From Alicyclobacillus pomorum DSM 14955 (lineage in GTDB: Bacteria > Bacillota > Bacilli > Alicyclobacillales > Alicyclobacillaceae): a DNA stretch of 64,000 nucleotides. Location: contig NZ_AXAR01000001.1 in assembly GCF_000472905.1 (NCBI RefSeq), positions 140,774 to 204,773 of the forward strand, in the 5' to 3' direction. Position numbers and translations under genes: made by a program. The notes below the pieces were generated by a model. The model searched no databases. It saw only the letters and a program-made list of their open reading frames with translations, and was not told the DNA's origin. Positions 52,495 through 62,650 of this stretch are shown here, piece after piece (position 1 is the first letter of the stretch; each line of letters begins with the position of its first letter).

Positions 52495-53562
52495 TTAAGC
52501 GATGGTGATGTCTTTGCAGAGGTAGACGTCCTGAATCAAGTTGAGCAGTTTGACGCCCTCTTCCATCGGACGTTGGAACGCCTTACGGCCGGAGATCAAC
52601 CCCATGCCGCCGGCGCGCTTGTTGATGACCGCAGTTTTCACTGCTTCTGCGAAGTCATTCTGACCGGACGGACCACCAGAGTTGATGAGGCCAATTTTGC
52701 CCATGTAGCAGTTCGCCACTTGGTAACGCGTGAGGTCAATCGGATTCTCTGTCGTTAACTCCGTGTAAATCCGTTCGTCCGTCTTTCCGTAGCTGCTGCC
52801 TTCCATGTTCAAGGCCTTGAATCCGCCGTTCGTTTCCGGCAACTTCTGCTTAATGATGTCTGCTTCAATGGTGACGCCGAGATGGTTGGCCTGACCCGTC
52901 AAGTCGGCTGCCAAGTGGTAGTCCACGCCTCCCTGCTTGAACTCCGGATTCCGCAGGTAGCACCAGAGCACGGTGAACATCCCGAGTTCATGGGCGAGCG
53001 CGAACGCTTCACTGACCTCTTGAAGCTGCCGCGTGGATTGGTCGGACCCAAAGTAGATGGTGGCACCGATACCTGCGGCGCCCAGCTCCCAACATTGACG
53101 AACCTTTGCAAACATGACTTGGTCGAACTTATTCGGATATGTGAGCAACTCGTTGTGGTTAATTTTCACAATGAAGGGGATTTTGTGGGCGTACTTGCGC
53201 GACGTCAGTGCAAGCACACCGAGTGTGGATGCGACCGCGTTACAACCACCTTCGATGGCGAGTTTGACGATGTTCTCTGGGTCGAAATACGCCGGGTTCT
53301 TCGCAAACGAGGCCCCTGCCGAGTGTTCGATGCCTTGGTCGACTGGCAGGATGGAGACGTAACCCGTGTTCGCCAAACGACCTGTGCTCATCATGGATTG
53401 GAGGCTGCGCAGCACTTGGTTGTTGCGGTTTGATCCGCCGAAGACTTCGTTGACGGAGTCTGGCGACGGCAGCGTCAGCGCCGATTTCGGAATAGTGTTA
53501 CAAGTGTGGGTTAGGAGCGATTCCGCTTCCGGTCCGAGGTACGACATGATTTGATCCAACAC
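52495..53562 (-). CDS. Class I fructose-bisphosphate aldolase (FbaB/DhnA type)
   Basis: A 355-residue Schiff-base aldolase of the archaeal/DhnA group. The phosphate/substrate segments [24 protein letters not shown] and GATIYFGSD are seen, and a lysine late in the barrel (FKALNMEG region) is the likely Schiff base. It cleaves fructose-1,6-bisphosphate in glycolysis or makes it in gluconeogenesis. GTG 53562 is preceded by GAGGTG. Monocistronic with its own terminator. Confidence 0.88.
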   Translation of the reverse strand: MLDQIMSYLGPEAESLLTHTCNTIPKSALTLPSPDSVNEVFGGSNRNNQVLRSLQSMMSTGRLANTGYVSILPVDQGIEHSAGASFAKNPAYFDPENIVKLAIEGGCNAVASTLGVLALTSRKYAHKIPFIVKINHNELLTYPNKFDQVMFAKVRQCWELGAAGIGATIYFGSDQSTRQLQEVSEAFALAHELGMFTVLWCYLRNPEFKQGGVDYHLAADLTGQANHLGVTIEADIIKQKLPETNGGFKALNMEGSSYGKTDERIYTELTTENPIDLTRYQVANCYMGKIGLINSGGPSGQNDFAEAVKTAVINKRAGGMGLISGRKAFQRPMEEGVKLLNLIQDVYLCKDITIA

Positions 53563-53671
53563 AGTTGGACACCTCTACTTTCATGATGTTGGGTAGGTAA
53601 CATAGCGGTGACCCTTGTCTACCTCCATTAATGTACCAGATTCGCGCGGCAAAACGCTAATGGAATTGGTG

Positions 53672-53677
53672 TATAAT
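53672..53677 (+). promoter_or_regulatory. -10 box of ispG
   Basis: A perfect TATAAT lies 44 bases upstream of the ispG start, but no matching -35 hexamer was found at 16-18 bases. A T-G pair just before it may help as an extended -10. Confidence 0.5.
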
Positions 53678-53720
53678 GACGAGGGAGTAAGAACAAGACC
53701 TTAACTTGGGGAGAGCAGAC

Positions 53721-54812
53721 ATGTTTCATCGAAAAGATACGCGACCCGTGAAGGTCGGGAACTTGACCATTGGCGGATCGAACCAAGTGATTATACAAAG
53801 TATGACAACGACAAAAACGGCGGACGTCAAAGCCACCGTCGCGGAAATTCATCGGCTGGAAGAGGCCGGGTGTGAGATTGTCCGCGTCACGGTGAACAAC
53901 AACGAGGCGGCAGACGCCATCAAGGAAATTAAGCGGCAGATCCACATCCCGCTGGTCGCAGACATTCACTTCGACTATCGATTGGCGTTAAAGGCCATTG
54001 AGAACGGCATTGATAAAGTGCGCATTAACCCCGGTAACATCGGGAAGCGCGAACGGGTAGAGGCCGTTGTGAAGGCGTGCAAGGAGCGCGGGATTCCCAT
54101 TCGCATCGGTGTGAACGCGGGATCGCTGGAACGACACATTTTGGAGAAGTACGGCTACCCGACGGCGCAGGGCATGCTGGAAAGCGCACTGCACCACATT
54201 CAGATTCTCGAGGACTTGGACTTCCACGACATCATTGTGTCCATGAAAGCCTCTGACGTACCTCTGGCCATTGAGGCCTACCGACTGGCAGCGGAGACGT
54301 TCAATTACCCGTTGCACTTGGGCATTACCGAATCAGGGACGCTGTTCAGCGGCACCATCAAGAGTTCGGCTGGATTGGGTACATTGCTGTCCATGGGCAT
54401 CGGAAACACGATTCGCGTCTCGCTGAGTGCGGATCCGGTGGAAGAGGTCAAAGTGGCCCGCGAACTATTGAAGACGTTCCAGCTGATTTCGAATGCCGCG
54501 ACGTTGGTGTCTTGTCCAACCTGCGGCCGAATCGACATCGACCTGATTTCGATTGCGAACGAGGTGGAAGAGTACCTGCAAACGGTGAAAGCGCCGATTA
54601 AGGTTTCGGTGCTCGGCTGTGCAGTGAACGGCCCGGGGGAAGCGCGCGAAGCGGATATTGGTATTGCCGGCGCGCGTGGAGAAGGGTTGCTGTTCCGTAA
54701 AGGAGAGGTTGTCCGCAAGATTCCGGAGGCGGACTTGGTCACGGAGTTGAAAAAAGAAATCGACCGCATGGCGAAGCACTACCAGGAAACGGGGTCCCTG
54801 CACGGGGCGTAA
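53721..54812 (+). CDS. ispG: 4-hydroxy-3-methylbut-2-enyl diphosphate synthase
   Basis: A 363-residue 4Fe-4S enzyme of the non-mevalonate isoprenoid pathway. Cluster ligands are Cys265 and Cys268 in CPTCGR, Cys300 in [10 protein letters not shown] and Glu307. The TIM-barrel N-terminus has [11 protein letters not shown] and [14 protein letters not shown] 53721 is chosen because GGGGAG lies seven bases upstream; a TTG at 53706 is in frame but lacks one. The organism therefore uses the MEP pathway. Confidence 0.96.
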   Translation: MFHRKDTRPVKVGNLTIGGSNQVIIQSMTTTKTADVKATVAEIHRLEEAGCEIVRVTVNNNEAADAIKEIKRQIHIPLVADIHFDYRLALKAIENGIDKVRINPGNIGKRERVEAVVKACKERGIPIRIGVNAGSLERHILEKYGYPTAQGMLESALHHIQILEDLDFHDIIVSMKASDVPLAIEAYRLAAETFNYPLHLGITESGTLFSGTIKSSAGLGTLLSMGIGNTIRVSLSADPVEEVKVARELLKTFQLISNAATLVSCPTCGRIDIDLISIANEVEEYLQTVKAPIKVSVLGCAVNGPGEAREADIGIAGARGEGLLFRKGEVVRKIPEADLVTELKKEIDRMAKHYQETGSLHGA

Positions 54813-54865
54813 CCACCAGGTAGGGAATTTCTAACCGTACGTCTGATGTCTGGGAGCGTCGACGC

Positions 54866-55525
54866 ATGCAGAGTTATACTCTACTTTCCATTCAGGTTGG
54901 CAAACCACAGGTATACCGTGAGGACGCAGGACAGGATGAGAAGGAGTCAACCTGGATGTCCGGGATATACAAAGCGCCGGTGCAAGGGCCGATTTGGGTA
55001 GGAAAACTCAACTTGGACGACGACGGCCAAGCCGATTTACGCTACCACGGCGGTGTGGACCGACCCATTCTCGGGTACAGTGCCGATTATTACCCACAGT
55101 GGCAATCCGAACTTGGGATTCCGCTTGAACATGGCGCGTTCGGTGAGAACTTCACGATGGCCGGATTGTGCGAGGATACCGTGTGCATTGGAGATGTCTA
55201 CCGTCTTGGTCCGGTGCTCGTCCAGGTCTCTCAACCGCGGAAGCCGTGCTGGAAGCTGTCGCGACGCCACGGGATTCCTGGTCTGGCGGCAAGCGCCGAG
55301 AAAACCGGTCGGACGGGCTGGTATATGCGCGTACTGCAGGAAGGGTTCGTGGAAGCCGGGATGGAGCTCGTCCTGCAAGAACGGCCGTATCCCGAATGGA
55401 CTGTGACCAAGGCGCACGAAGTGGCGCGAGAACGGAAGAAGAATCCGGAAGCGGCGCGAGCGCTGGGTCAGTGCCCCTACCTGTCCGCCGATTGGAAAGA
55501 GATGTTGCTGGAGGCGGGACAATAG
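54866..55525 (+). CDS. MOSC domain-containing protein (YiiM-like)
   Basis: A 219-residue MOSC protein. The signature residues are ADLRYHGGVDRPILGYSADYY, GAFGENFTMAGL and the conserved reactive cysteine in QPRKPCWKLSRRHG. Relatives detoxify N-hydroxylated compounds using a molybdenum cofactor, but most are uncharacterised. It follows ispG by 53 bases and ends at a terminator. Confidence 0.87.
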   Translation: MQSYTLLSIQVGKPQVYREDAGQDEKESTWMSGIYKAPVQGPIWVGKLNLDDDGQADLRYHGGVDRPILGYSADYYPQWQSELGIPLEHGAFGENFTMAGLCEDTVCIGDVYRLGPVLVQVSQPRKPCWKLSRRHGIPGLAASAEKTGRTGWYMRVLQEGFVEAGMELVLQERPYPEWTVTKAHEVARERKKNPEAARALGQCPYLSADWKEMLLEAGQ

Positions 55526-55544
55526 AGCCGACGTATACATGAGG

Positions 55545-55572
55545 AGCCTTCTCCGATTTGGGGAAGGCTTTT
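55545..55572 (+). terminator. Rho-independent terminator of ispG/MOSC unit
   Basis: A ten-pair stem (AGCCTTCTCC / GGGGAAGGCT, one T-G pair) with a five-base loop is followed by TTTTCG. Confidence 0.85.
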
Positions 55573-55593
55573 CGTATATCCCCGTCATTTCAG

Positions 55594-55622
55594 TTGACGC
55601 TGTATGAAGAAACGAATACAAT
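55594..55622 (+). promoter_or_regulatory. Sigma-A promoter of his operon
   Basis: TTGACG (55594-55599) and TACAAT (55617-55622) are separated by exactly 17 bases. The leader to hisZ is about 85 bases. It contains a CTTTA ... TAAAG imperfect hairpin (about 55632-55655), but no T-box or histidine-codon leader peptide was recognised. Confidence 0.8.
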
Positions 55623-55715
55623 CATCCATATGCTTTATCTTATTAGCAAACTAAAGTATCGTCATTTCCATGTACGTCTACGTCATCGAATTTTACACAC
55701 AGGACGTGATTCTCT

Positions 55716-56777
55716 GTGACCTTTGACCTTCCTCAAACCTGGGCTGAACAGCCTGTTGGGATGCGCGACGTGTATCCAGAGCAGGCGAAATACCGACGGG
55801 ATATTGAGTCAAAATTGCTGGCGTTTTTCGAGCAGCACGGGTACCACATGGTGTCGAGCGGCGCCTTTGAGTATGTGGATACGCTATTGCGCGGACGGCA
55901 GGTGCAGGAAGCAGACGACTGGCTGCGTTGGTTCGATCCGAACGGGCGCATGGTTGCCCTGCGCCCAGACATGACACCGTCCATCGCGCGCATGGCTGCT
56001 CCACTTGTCGCGAGTGGAACAAAGGAAATTCGCTGGTGTTACGCGGAGAAAGTGTTTCGCCGGTCCAACGACCCCGCGTCGCTGTCCTGGGTGAGCGGCA
56101 AGGCTGCCGAGTCGACGCAGGTAGGCGTGGAATGGATTGGCCCAGCGGCTAACAGGGCAGACGTGGACCTGTTGGCACTGTGTCAGCGGTCGGTAGAGCA
56201 CCTAGGGCTTGCAGATTGGCAGATGGTCGTCAGCCACGCGAAATTGACGGCCAGCCTGCTCGAAGTGCTCGGCCTTTCCCAGGAAGCCAGGGAAACGCTG
56301 ATGCAGTACCTCATCCGTGGGGACTATGTCGGGTTTCGGCAGGTTCATGCCGACTACGGCATTACGGAAGACGTACTTGGTGCGTTGGCCCAAGTCAATC
56401 CGTTAGACCATGGCTCTCTATCGGCCTTCCTGACGTACAGTCGGGAAGATAACCCGACCACGCAGCGCGTGTGGAAACTGTGGGACGAATTGACGGAATT
56501 TGCCTCGGTCCTAGCGGTACAAGGGCTGACGGAACACCTGTCTTTCGACTTCACCTTGACGCGAGACTTGTCGTACTACACCGGAATTATCTTCGAAGTG
56601 TTCGTGCCTGGCGTCGGCGCGCCCGTCGCATTGGGTGGCCGTTACGACGACCTCCTTGCGCAGTTTGGTTCTCCCGCGCCCGCCGTGGGCTTCACGTTTG
56701 AAGTCGAGCGGCTCTTGACCGCCTTGACGGATGGTCGCTGGTTGGCTGAGTCCATGGGGAAGGGGGACGTGAGATGA
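55716..56777 (+). CDS. hisZ: ATP phosphoribosyltransferase regulatory subunit
   Basis: A 353-residue HisRS-like protein that forms the catalytic hetero-octamer with short HisG and senses histidine. The class II synthetase fold is visible in ALRPDMTPSIARM, VEWIGPA and the late FDFTLTRDLSYYTGIIFEV and ALGGRYDDLLAQFG; the tRNA-binding domain of true HisRS is missing. GTG 55716 has a weak ribosome site. Its end overlaps hisG by four bases. Confidence 0.95.
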   Translation: MTFDLPQTWAEQPVGMRDVYPEQAKYRRDIESKLLAFFEQHGYHMVSSGAFEYVDTLLRGRQVQEADDWLRWFDPNGRMVALRPDMTPSIARMAAPLVASGTKEIRWCYAEKVFRRSNDPASLSWVSGKAAESTQVGVEWIGPAANRADVDLLALCQRSVEHLGLADWQMVVSHAKLTASLLEVLGLSQEARETLMQYLIRGDYVGFRQVHADYGITEDVLGALAQVNPLDHGSLSAFLTYSREDNPTTQRVWKLWDELTEFASVLAVQGLTEHLSFDFTLTRDLSYYTGIIFEVFVPGVGAPVALGGRYDDLLAQFGSPAPAVGFTFEVERLLTALTDGRWLAESMGKGDVR

Positions 56778-57412
56778 TCACCATCGCTTTGGCGAAAGGT
56801 CGCACGCTGGAGGGCATCCTGCCTTTGTGGACGGCGGCAAACCTGCCTGTGCCCGCAGACTTGGATGACAGCCGCGCCTTGGTGTTTGAAGAATCGTCCG
56901 AACAATACGGCATTGTGCGGTTTTTGTTGGCCAAGCCGGCGGATGTCCCGACCTACGTATCCTTTGGCGTGGCGGATATCGGCATTGTCGGCAAAGACGT
57001 CCTCATAGAAAATCCGAAAGACGTGTACGAGTTGTTGGATCTGCAGGCGGCCCAGTGCAAGCTATGCGTGGCAGGCAGGCCGGAGGACAAAGACACGCGT
57101 CCACGCCGAGTTGCCACGAAGTATCCACGATTGGCAGATCAGTATTTTCGCAGTCAAGGGGTATCGGTGGAGTTGGTCACGCTCAGCGGCTCCATTGAGC
57201 TGGCAGCGGTGATTGGACTGGCCGACAGGATTTTTGACTTGGTCCAAACTGGCGCGACGTTGGCGGCCAATGGTCTGGTGGTGTTTGACGAAGTGCTCGA
57301 TGTATCAGCGAGGTTGATTGCCAATCGATCGAGCTATCGCATGAAGCGAAACCTGGTTGACGAGATATCCAGGCGTATCACGAGTGTGTTGGCAGCGGAG
57401 GTGGGGAGATGA
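56774..57412 (+). CDS. hisG: ATP phosphoribosyltransferase, short form
   Basis: A 212-residue short-form HisG, which needs HisZ for activity and lacks the C-terminal ACT domain. It joins ATP and PRPP in the first histidine step. The ALAKGRTLEGILPL start, FGVADIGIVGKDVL and the PRPP loop region DLVQTGATLAANGL are intact. Start (ATGA) overlaps hisZ, stop overlaps hisD. Confidence 0.96.
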   Translation: MITIALAKGRTLEGILPLWTAANLPVPADLDDSRALVFEESSEQYGIVRFLLAKPADVPTYVSFGVADIGIVGKDVLIENPKDVYELLDLQAAQCKLCVAGRPEDKDTRPRRVATKYPRLADQYFRSQGVSVELVTLSGSIELAAVIGLADRIFDLVQTGATLAANGLVVFDEVLDVSARLIANRSSYRMKRNLVDEISRRITSVLAAEVGR

Positions 57413-58704
57413 AGGTTCAACGGGCATCGGCGGCTGCGTGGCGTTGGAAAAGGGAACAAGGCATGGACAAGTCGTTGGCGGATGTTGTGGCGCGCATCCT
57501 GCAGACCGTCCGTATCGATGGAGACATAGCTGTACGTACCTTCACAGCGCAGTTCGACGGAGTGGCTGCTGCAGACCACCCGCATTTCCAACTGCGTGTC
57601 CCTCACGACGCACTCGCTGAGGCGTGGGCTCGGCTCAGCCCGGATTTGCAAGGAACGCTGCAACGCGCGGCGGACCGGATTCGCCACTTTCACGAGTTGC
57701 AGAAGCGACGCGATGTTGAATACATCGGGGAAGATGGGGAGCGGCTAGGGATGACCTGGCGACCTCTTCACCGAGTCGGGGTCTACGCACCAGGCGGTCG
57801 AGCCGCATATCCTTCGACCGTCCTCATGAACGTGATTCCCGCGCAGGTTGCGGGTGTCGAGGAAATTGTGTTGGTGTCGCCACCACAGCCAGACACGGGG
57901 TACCCGCATCAGCTCGTCATGGCCGCTGCGCACCTCCTCGGCGTACAGGAAGTCTATCGCATGGGTGGCGCTCAGTCGATTGCGGCGCTCGCATATGGTA
58001 CGGAAAGTATTCGTCCGGTGGACAAGATTGTCGGGCCCGGCAATGCCTATGTGGCCTATGCGAAGCGAATGGTGTCGGGGGACGTGGGCATTGACAGCAT
58101 TGCCGGCCCAAGTGAAGTGTTCATTGTGGCGGACGCTTCGGCCAATCCCGCGTACGTCGCCGCAGACATGTTGGCTCAAGCGGAGCATGATCCAGAGGCT
58201 GGCGCGGTCTGCATCACCACGCATGCGCCCTTGGCGGATGCTGTCGAAGTGGCTCTTGCGGAGCAACTACAGCAGTTGCCAAGGCGGGAGATTGCGGAGA
58301 AATCTCTGGCAGCGTGGGGAGCTCTCGTGGTGGCTGACAACCTGGACCAGGCGGTGGCGGTGGTCAACGCGGCAGCGCCGGAGCACGTGGAGTTGATGGT
58401 GCAAAATCCAAACAAGTGGCTGAAGAACATCCGCACGGCCGGTGCCGTGTTCCTCGGACCGTACACGCCGGAGTCGGTCGGCGACTACTACGCGGGTACT
58501 AACCACGTCCTGCCGACGTTTGGGACCGCGCGCTTTGCATCTGGCCTCGGTGTGGACGACTTTGTTCGGCGCATGTCCTACGTGGAATACGCGAAGCACA
58601 CACTCGAAGCGCACGCAATGGACATTTGCACGTTGGCCCACGCGGAAGGGCTGCAGGCGCACGCCCGCGCCGTGGAGATTCGGATGCAGGAGGAAGAAGG
58701 ATGA
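57409..58704 (+). CDS. hisD: Histidinol dehydrogenase
   Basis: A 431-residue zinc enzyme oxidising histidinol to histidine in two steps. GVYAPGGRAAYPSTVLMN, MGGAQSIAALAYGT, GPGNAYVAYAKR, the AGPSEVFIVAD strand and NHVLPTFGTARFASGLGV are conserved, with Gln/His metal ligands in HDPEAGA. ATG 57409 overlaps hisG by four bases. Confidence 0.96.
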   Translation: MKVQRASAAAWRWKREQGMDKSLADVVARILQTVRIDGDIAVRTFTAQFDGVAAADHPHFQLRVPHDALAEAWARLSPDLQGTLQRAADRIRHFHELQKRRDVEYIGEDGERLGMTWRPLHRVGVYAPGGRAAYPSTVLMNVIPAQVAGVEEIVLVSPPQPDTGYPHQLVMAAAHLLGVQEVYRMGGAQSIAALAYGTESIRPVDKIVGPGNAYVAYAKRMVSGDVGIDSIAGPSEVFIVADASANPAYVAADMLAQAEHDPEAGAVCITTHAPLADAVEVALAEQLQQLPRREIAEKSLAAWGALVVADNLDQAVAVVNAAAPEHVELMVQNPNKWLKNIRTAGAVFLGPYTPESVGDYYAGTNHVLPTFGTARFASGLGVDDFVRRMSYVEYAKHTLEAHAMDICTLAHAEGLQAHARAVEIRMQEEEG

Positions 58705-59300
58705 ATGAACGGAATCAGCCGAGGGAAGCGAAAATTGAGCGCGTGACGGGCGAAACGTCCGTTGAGCTCACCCTTCGCCTCGACGGCAGCGGTCAAGCAG
58801 CGCTCGATTTCCCAGTGCCGTTTTTACGTCATATGTTGCACCTGTTCGCGGCACACGGCCATTTCGATCTCTCCATTCACGCCACAGGCGATGTGGACGT
58901 GGATGACCACCATCTCGTCGAAGACATCGGATTGTGTCTCGGTAAAGCGTTGCACACTGCGCTGGGCGACAAGCGGGGTATTCGCCGGTACGGAGAACGC
59001 CACACGCCGATGGACGAAACGTTGGCAAGAGCGGTGATTGACTTGTCCGGCCGTCCCGCCTTTGTCCTGCTGGGGGAGATTCCGGCGGAGCGCATAGGGA
59101 CGTTTCCCACGGAGCTGGTGCGAGAGTTCTTTAAATCCTTTGCGAACGAGGCGCGGATGGCGCTGCACCTGGCGATACTCTATGGAGAGAACAGTCACCA
59201 CATGGTAGAAGCCTTGTTCAAAGCAACTGGCGCAGCCTTGCGGCTGGCGGTAGCGCCGGACGACGGTGGTGTGCCGAGCACGAAAGGGGTATTAGAGTGA
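58701..59300 (+). CDS. hisB: Imidazoleglycerol-phosphate dehydratase
   Basis: A 199-residue monofunctional HisB dehydratase acting on imidazoleglycerol phosphate. Mn-binding histidine motifs are DVDDHHLVEDIG and ENSHHMVEALFKA, with FFKSFANEARMALH near the end. There is no fused histidinol phosphatase. ATG 58701 is right after the AGGAGGAAGAAGG ribosome site, and overlaps the hisD stop. Confidence 0.96.
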   Translation: MNERNQPREAKIERVTGETSVELTLRLDGSGQAALDFPVPFLRHMLHLFAAHGHFDLSIHATGDVDVDDHHLVEDIGLCLGKALHTALGDKRGIRRYGERHTPMDETLARAVIDLSGRPAFVLLGEIPAERIGTFPTELVREFFKSFANEARMALHLAILYGENSHHMVEALFKATGAALRLAVAPDDGGVPSTKGVLE

Positions 59301-59962
59301 TTGCGGTATTAGACTTAGGCATCGGCAACCTCTCGAGCGTGCGAAGTGGATTTGCGCGGGCTGGCGAAGATACCGTGGTCGTTGCCCGCGGCGCGGATTT
59401 TGAGGCGTTGAAGGCGGAGAGGGACGATTTGGCCGGCGTCATTCTGCCGGGCGTAGGTGCATTTGGCGACGCCATGTTTCAGTTGCGGGTCTCCGGGCTG
59501 CTCACAGCGGTTCGCAACGTGGTGCGAGAAGGTCGACCGTTGCTTGGGATTTGCCTTGGAATGCAGCTCTTGTTCTCGGTCAGTGAAGAGCACGGATTGC
59601 ACGTGGGATTGGGCGTCTTCCCAGGGCGAGTCGTGCGCTTTGACGACAAGGTGAAAGTTCCGCACATGGGTTGGAACGAACTCATGCAAGTGGCCGACCA
59701 CCCGTTGCTGACTGGCATACAAAAAGGAAATTTCGTGTATTTCGTGCATTCGTACTACGCCGTGCTGCAGGAATCTCGCCACTTGCTGGCTGGGGCGGAT
59801 TACGGAGGGACCTTGGTGCCTGCCGTCGTAGGCAAGGGCAACGTGTACGGCGCGCAGTTCCACCCGGAGAAGAGCGGTGAAGTTGGAGAGCAAATTCTCC
59901 GCAACTTCGTTCAAATCTGCAGAGATTGGCAGATGGAACAGGGAGGGATGGCACATGGCTGA
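59297..59962 (+). CDS. hisH: Imidazole glycerol phosphate synthase, glutaminase subunit
   Basis: A 221-residue class I glutamine amidotransferase giving ammonia to HisF. The nucleophile cysteine is in LLGICLGMQLLF, and the His-Glu pair is in QFHPEKSG. GTG 59297 overlaps hisB by four bases. The gene overlaps hisA by eight bases. Confidence 0.96.
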   Translation: MIAVLDLGIGNLSSVRSGFARAGEDTVVVARGADFEALKAERDDLAGVILPGVGAFGDAMFQLRVSGLLTAVRNVVREGRPLLGICLGMQLLFSVSEEHGLHVGLGVFPGRVVRFDDKVKVPHMGWNELMQVADHPLLTGIQKGNFVYFVHSYYAVLQESRHLLAGADYGGTLVPAVVGKGNVYGAQFHPEKSGEVGEQILRNFVQICRDWQMEQGGMAHG

Positions 59963-60710
59963 ACCCACGCAAACGTTTGAACTGTACCCGGCGATTGACA
60001 TTCTCGGCGGCCGCTGCGTTCGACTTCTACAGGGCGACTACGCCGCCAAGACGGAGTACAGTGCCAACCCCGTCGACGTTGCAGGGCGGTGGATCCGAGA
60101 AGGGGCTCAGTGGCTGCATGTGGTGGACTTGGACGCGGCCAAATCAGGGGTTCCGGAGAATGTCGATGTCATTGCCGCTATCGTCGAGAGAGCCGCGCAG
60201 GCGAACGTGTCTGTCCAGGTGGGCGGCGGCATTCGCACGGTGGAAGCCATGCAGCGCTGGCTGGACTGCGGCGTCAAACGGTGCGTCGTTGGGACCGCCG
60301 CAACTCGGATGGAGTGGGTCACAGATGTGGTTGACCGGTTTGGGAGCGACGCCTTGGTGGTGGGCCTGGATGGTCGCAAGGGAAAGCTCGCGGTCAAAGG
60401 GTGGCTGGAGCAGACCGAAACGTCCCTCGTGGACCTGGCGAAGACCCTGTACGGAGTCGGGGTAAGGCACGCCTTGGTCACCGACGTGGAACGGGATGGG
60501 ACATTGCAAGGGGCGAATCTGCCACTCGCGGCAGAGATCCAAACGACGGGGATTCAGGCGATTGCCTCCGGTGGCATTCGCAATCTTGAGGACGTGCTGG
60601 CAGCGAAGGCTGCGGGGCTCGCCGGAGTCATCGCGGGCAGATCCATCTACGACGGAACCCTTTCCCTGACGGAGGCGTTCGCAGCGCTGCAGGAGGCGAA
60701 GTCATGCTGA
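59955..60710 (+). CDS. hisA: ProFAR isomerase
   Basis: A 251-residue (beta/alpha)8 barrel isomerising ProFAR to PRFAR. The [19 protein letters not shown] start, VGGGIRTVE and [14 protein letters not shown] phosphate loops and the catalytic Asp pair are present. ATG 59955 has GGGAGGG upstream and overlaps hisH; the stop overlaps hisF by seven bases. Confidence 0.96.
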   Translation: MAEPTQTFELYPAIDILGGRCVRLLQGDYAAKTEYSANPVDVAGRWIREGAQWLHVVDLDAAKSGVPENVDVIAAIVERAAQANVSVQVGGGIRTVEAMQRWLDCGVKRCVVGTAATRMEWVTDVVDRFGSDALVVGLDGRKGKLAVKGWLEQTETSLVDLAKTLYGVGVRHALVTDVERDGTLQGANLPLAAEIQTTGIQAIASGGIRNLEDVLAAKAAGLAGVIAGRSIYDGTLSLTEAFAALQEAKSC

Positions 60711-61486
60711 CGAAACGGATTATCCCATGCTTTGATGTACTGGACGGGCGAGTCGTGAAACACGTAGGCTTTCTGGAAAATCGCCGGGACGCGGGCGATC
60801 CGCTTGCCCTCGCCGAACGGTACTCCCGCGAAGGTGCCGACGAGTTGGTCCTGCTCGACATCTCTGCTTCCGAAGAGGGACGCTTGGCGACGCATCGCGT
60901 TGTCGCGGAGGTGGCGGACAGAGTGAACATTCCGCTCACGGTCGGCGGGGGGGTGTCTACGGTCGACGACGTCCGCGCACTGCTCTTGGCGGGTGCCGAC
61001 AAAGTGTCCATCAACACCGGGGCCGTGCGCAATCCGCAGTTGATCAAGGAAGCCGCTCACCGCTTTGGGGAGCAGTGCGTGGTCGTGGCCATCGACGCAA
61101 ACTTGAATGCGAAGATGGGTACCTACGAAGTGATGATTCAGGGGGGAAAAGTCGGCACGGGCATGGACGTGATTGCGTGGGCGCGCCGCGTCACAGAACT
61201 GGGAGCGGGAGAGATTCTGCTCACGAGTTTTCGCCAGGACGGAACGCGTGAAGGATATGATCTTACGCTGACCAAAATGGTGTCGGAAGCGGTGAACGTG
61301 CCGGTGATTGCGAGTGGTGGCGCCGGCAAGAAGGAACACTTCTGGAAAGTGCTCACGGAAGGGAAGGCCGACGCGGCGCTCGCGGCGAGTGTCTTCCACT
61401 TTGCGGAGACCTCCATCGGTCAGGTCAAGTCCTACCTCAAGCAGAAAGGGGTGCCGGTGCGATGGAACGCAAAGTGGGCCAACTGA
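60704..61486 (+). CDS. hisF: Imidazole glycerol phosphate synthase, cyclase subunit
   Basis: A 260-residue barrel that, with HisH, makes imidazoleglycerol phosphate and AICAR from [48 protein letters not shown] and [11 protein letters not shown] are conserved. GGAGG lies ten bases before ATG 60704. The stop overlaps hisIE by 25 bases. Confidence 0.96.
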   Translation: MLTKRIIPCFDVLDGRVVKHVGFLENRRDAGDPLALAERYSREGADELVLLDISASEEGRLATHRVVAEVADRVNIPLTVGGGVSTVDDVRALLLAGADKVSINTGAVRNPQLIKEAAHRFGEQCVVVAIDANLNAKMGTYEVMIQGGKVGTGMDVIAWARRVTELGAGEILLTSFRQDGTREGYDLTLTKMVSEAVNVPVIASGGAGKKEHFWKVLTEGKADAALAASVFHFAETSIGQVKSYLKQKGVPVRWNAKWAN

Positions 61487-62259
61487 CGGCGACGGCGCTC
61501 GAAAGCGTCCGGTATGATGCGCAAACGGGGCTCGTACCGGTGGTAGTCCAGGATCAAGGGACGGGGGCCGTGCTGATGTTGGCCTACGCCAACCGAGAGG
61601 CGTTGAAACGCACGCTCGGCACGGGCCAAGCGTGGTTTTGGAGTCGGTCGCGAGGCGACTATTGGCACAAGGGCGCCACAAGCGGAAACGTTCAGCGCGT
61701 GGTCGAAGTGCGCCTGGACTGCGATGGAGACGCCGTACTGTATTTGGTGGATCCAGCCGGACCGGCTTGCCACACCGGAGAGTACAGCTGTTTTTATCAG
61801 CGCGTTGAACACAAAGGAGAGACTGCGGAAGAGACGAGGACGTCCCACGAAGCCGTGACGGCATGGGACGATGCGGTGTCGCCCGCGGAAACAAGTCACA
61901 CGTCCGCCGTGAACGGGGAGGAAGTCACCCGCGCTGCATCTTCAGACAACGACGCGACATGTCTCAGCGAGGCCCTTGACCACCTGTGGACGGTTCTGAC
62001 CGACCGATGGGAGCATCGCCCCCAGGGATCTTACACGACGTACCTGTTTACGCACGGGATGGACAAGGTGGCGAAAAAGGTTGGCGAAGAAGCCGTGGAA
62101 GTGGCGATTGCTGCAAAAAATGCGGTTCAGTCCGAGGCGGGCAAAGCTGAACTTGCGGAAGAAAGCGCAGATCTGTTGTATCATTTGCTCGCACTGTGGA
62201 AGTTGGCCGGACTGTCTCCAGCCGACGTCTGCCACGTGTTGCAGAGCCGAGAGAGATAA
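61462..62259 (+). CDS. hisI: Bifunctional PR-AMP cyclohydrolase/PR-ATP pyrophosphatase
   Basis: A 265-residue HisIE fusion. The HisI part (about 1-115) has the zinc cysteines in [18 protein letters not shown] and YSCFYQ; the HisE part (about 165-265) has [20 protein letters not shown] and [16 protein letters not shown] polar linker of about 50 residues, rich in Thr, Glu and Ala, is longer than usual. ATG 61462 lies inside hisF in another frame. Last gene of the operon; no hisC or histidinol phosphatase gene follows. Confidence 0.95.
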   Translation: MERKVGQLTATALESVRYDAQTGLVPVVVQDQGTGAVLMLAYANREALKRTLGTGQAWFWSRSRGDYWHKGATSGNVQRVVEVRLDCDGDAVLYLVDPAGPACHTGEYSCFYQRVEHKGETAEETRTSHEAVTAWDDAVSPAETSHTSAVNGEEVTRAASSDNDATCLSEALDHLWTVLTDRWEHRPQGSYTTYLFTHGMDKVAKKVGEEAVEVAIAAKNAVQSEAGKAELAEESADLLYHLLALWKLAGLSPADVCHVLQSRER

Positions 62260-62650
62260 GTTGTGGGTCTTTTGACAACACCCGCACCGAATCGTCACCA
62301 TCGGGGAGAAGGAGCACGGTATGAACATACACGGCGTCGAGGTCAAAGGTGTGACTACGAGTGTCCAGCGTGTCAATCGAAGTTCAATCCCAGATGCGAA
62401 AATCACTACCCCTGGTATTTTGAAACGAAATCCAGTCGACAATAATCTCGTCGACTGGATTTTTGCGTCGCTTTCTGAAGGTGTTCAGCATACGGAAATG
62501 ATTCATGCTTGCCTGAACACCGTGTGCTTGAACTTAGTGATATCGAAATTTTGCAAATCGTTCACAGAAAATTTGTAACTTTGCGTGGGATTACAGCGTC
62601 TATTCATATAAATACTGTATGAAGTGCATCGAGAAAGGAGGTCCGAACTC
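62260..62650. other. Post-his intergenic region with small overlapping ORFs
   Basis: A 391-base region. One frame opens at ATG 62321 (with AAGGAG upstream) but reads through the his terminator. A second frame (GTG 62263 to stop 62443-62445) encodes a Cys-rich CDYECPACQSKF ... CENHYPWYFE segment that looks like a small zinc-ribbon. Only one of these can be real, and neither has clear support. The his terminator is at 62428-62464. Between 62465 and 62650 a TTCATA ... TATGAA repeat (62605-62625) lies before the next gene. Confidence 0.4.
62428..62464 (+). terminator. Rho-independent terminator of his operon
   Basis: A thirteen-base perfect stem (AAATCCAGTCGAC / GTCGACTGGATTT) with a nine-base loop is followed by TTTTT. 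Confidence 0.92.

Noticed and set aside
60647..61894. Minus-strand open frame of 415 codons
   Set aside because: It is antisense to hisF and hisI, both with intact catalytic motifs.
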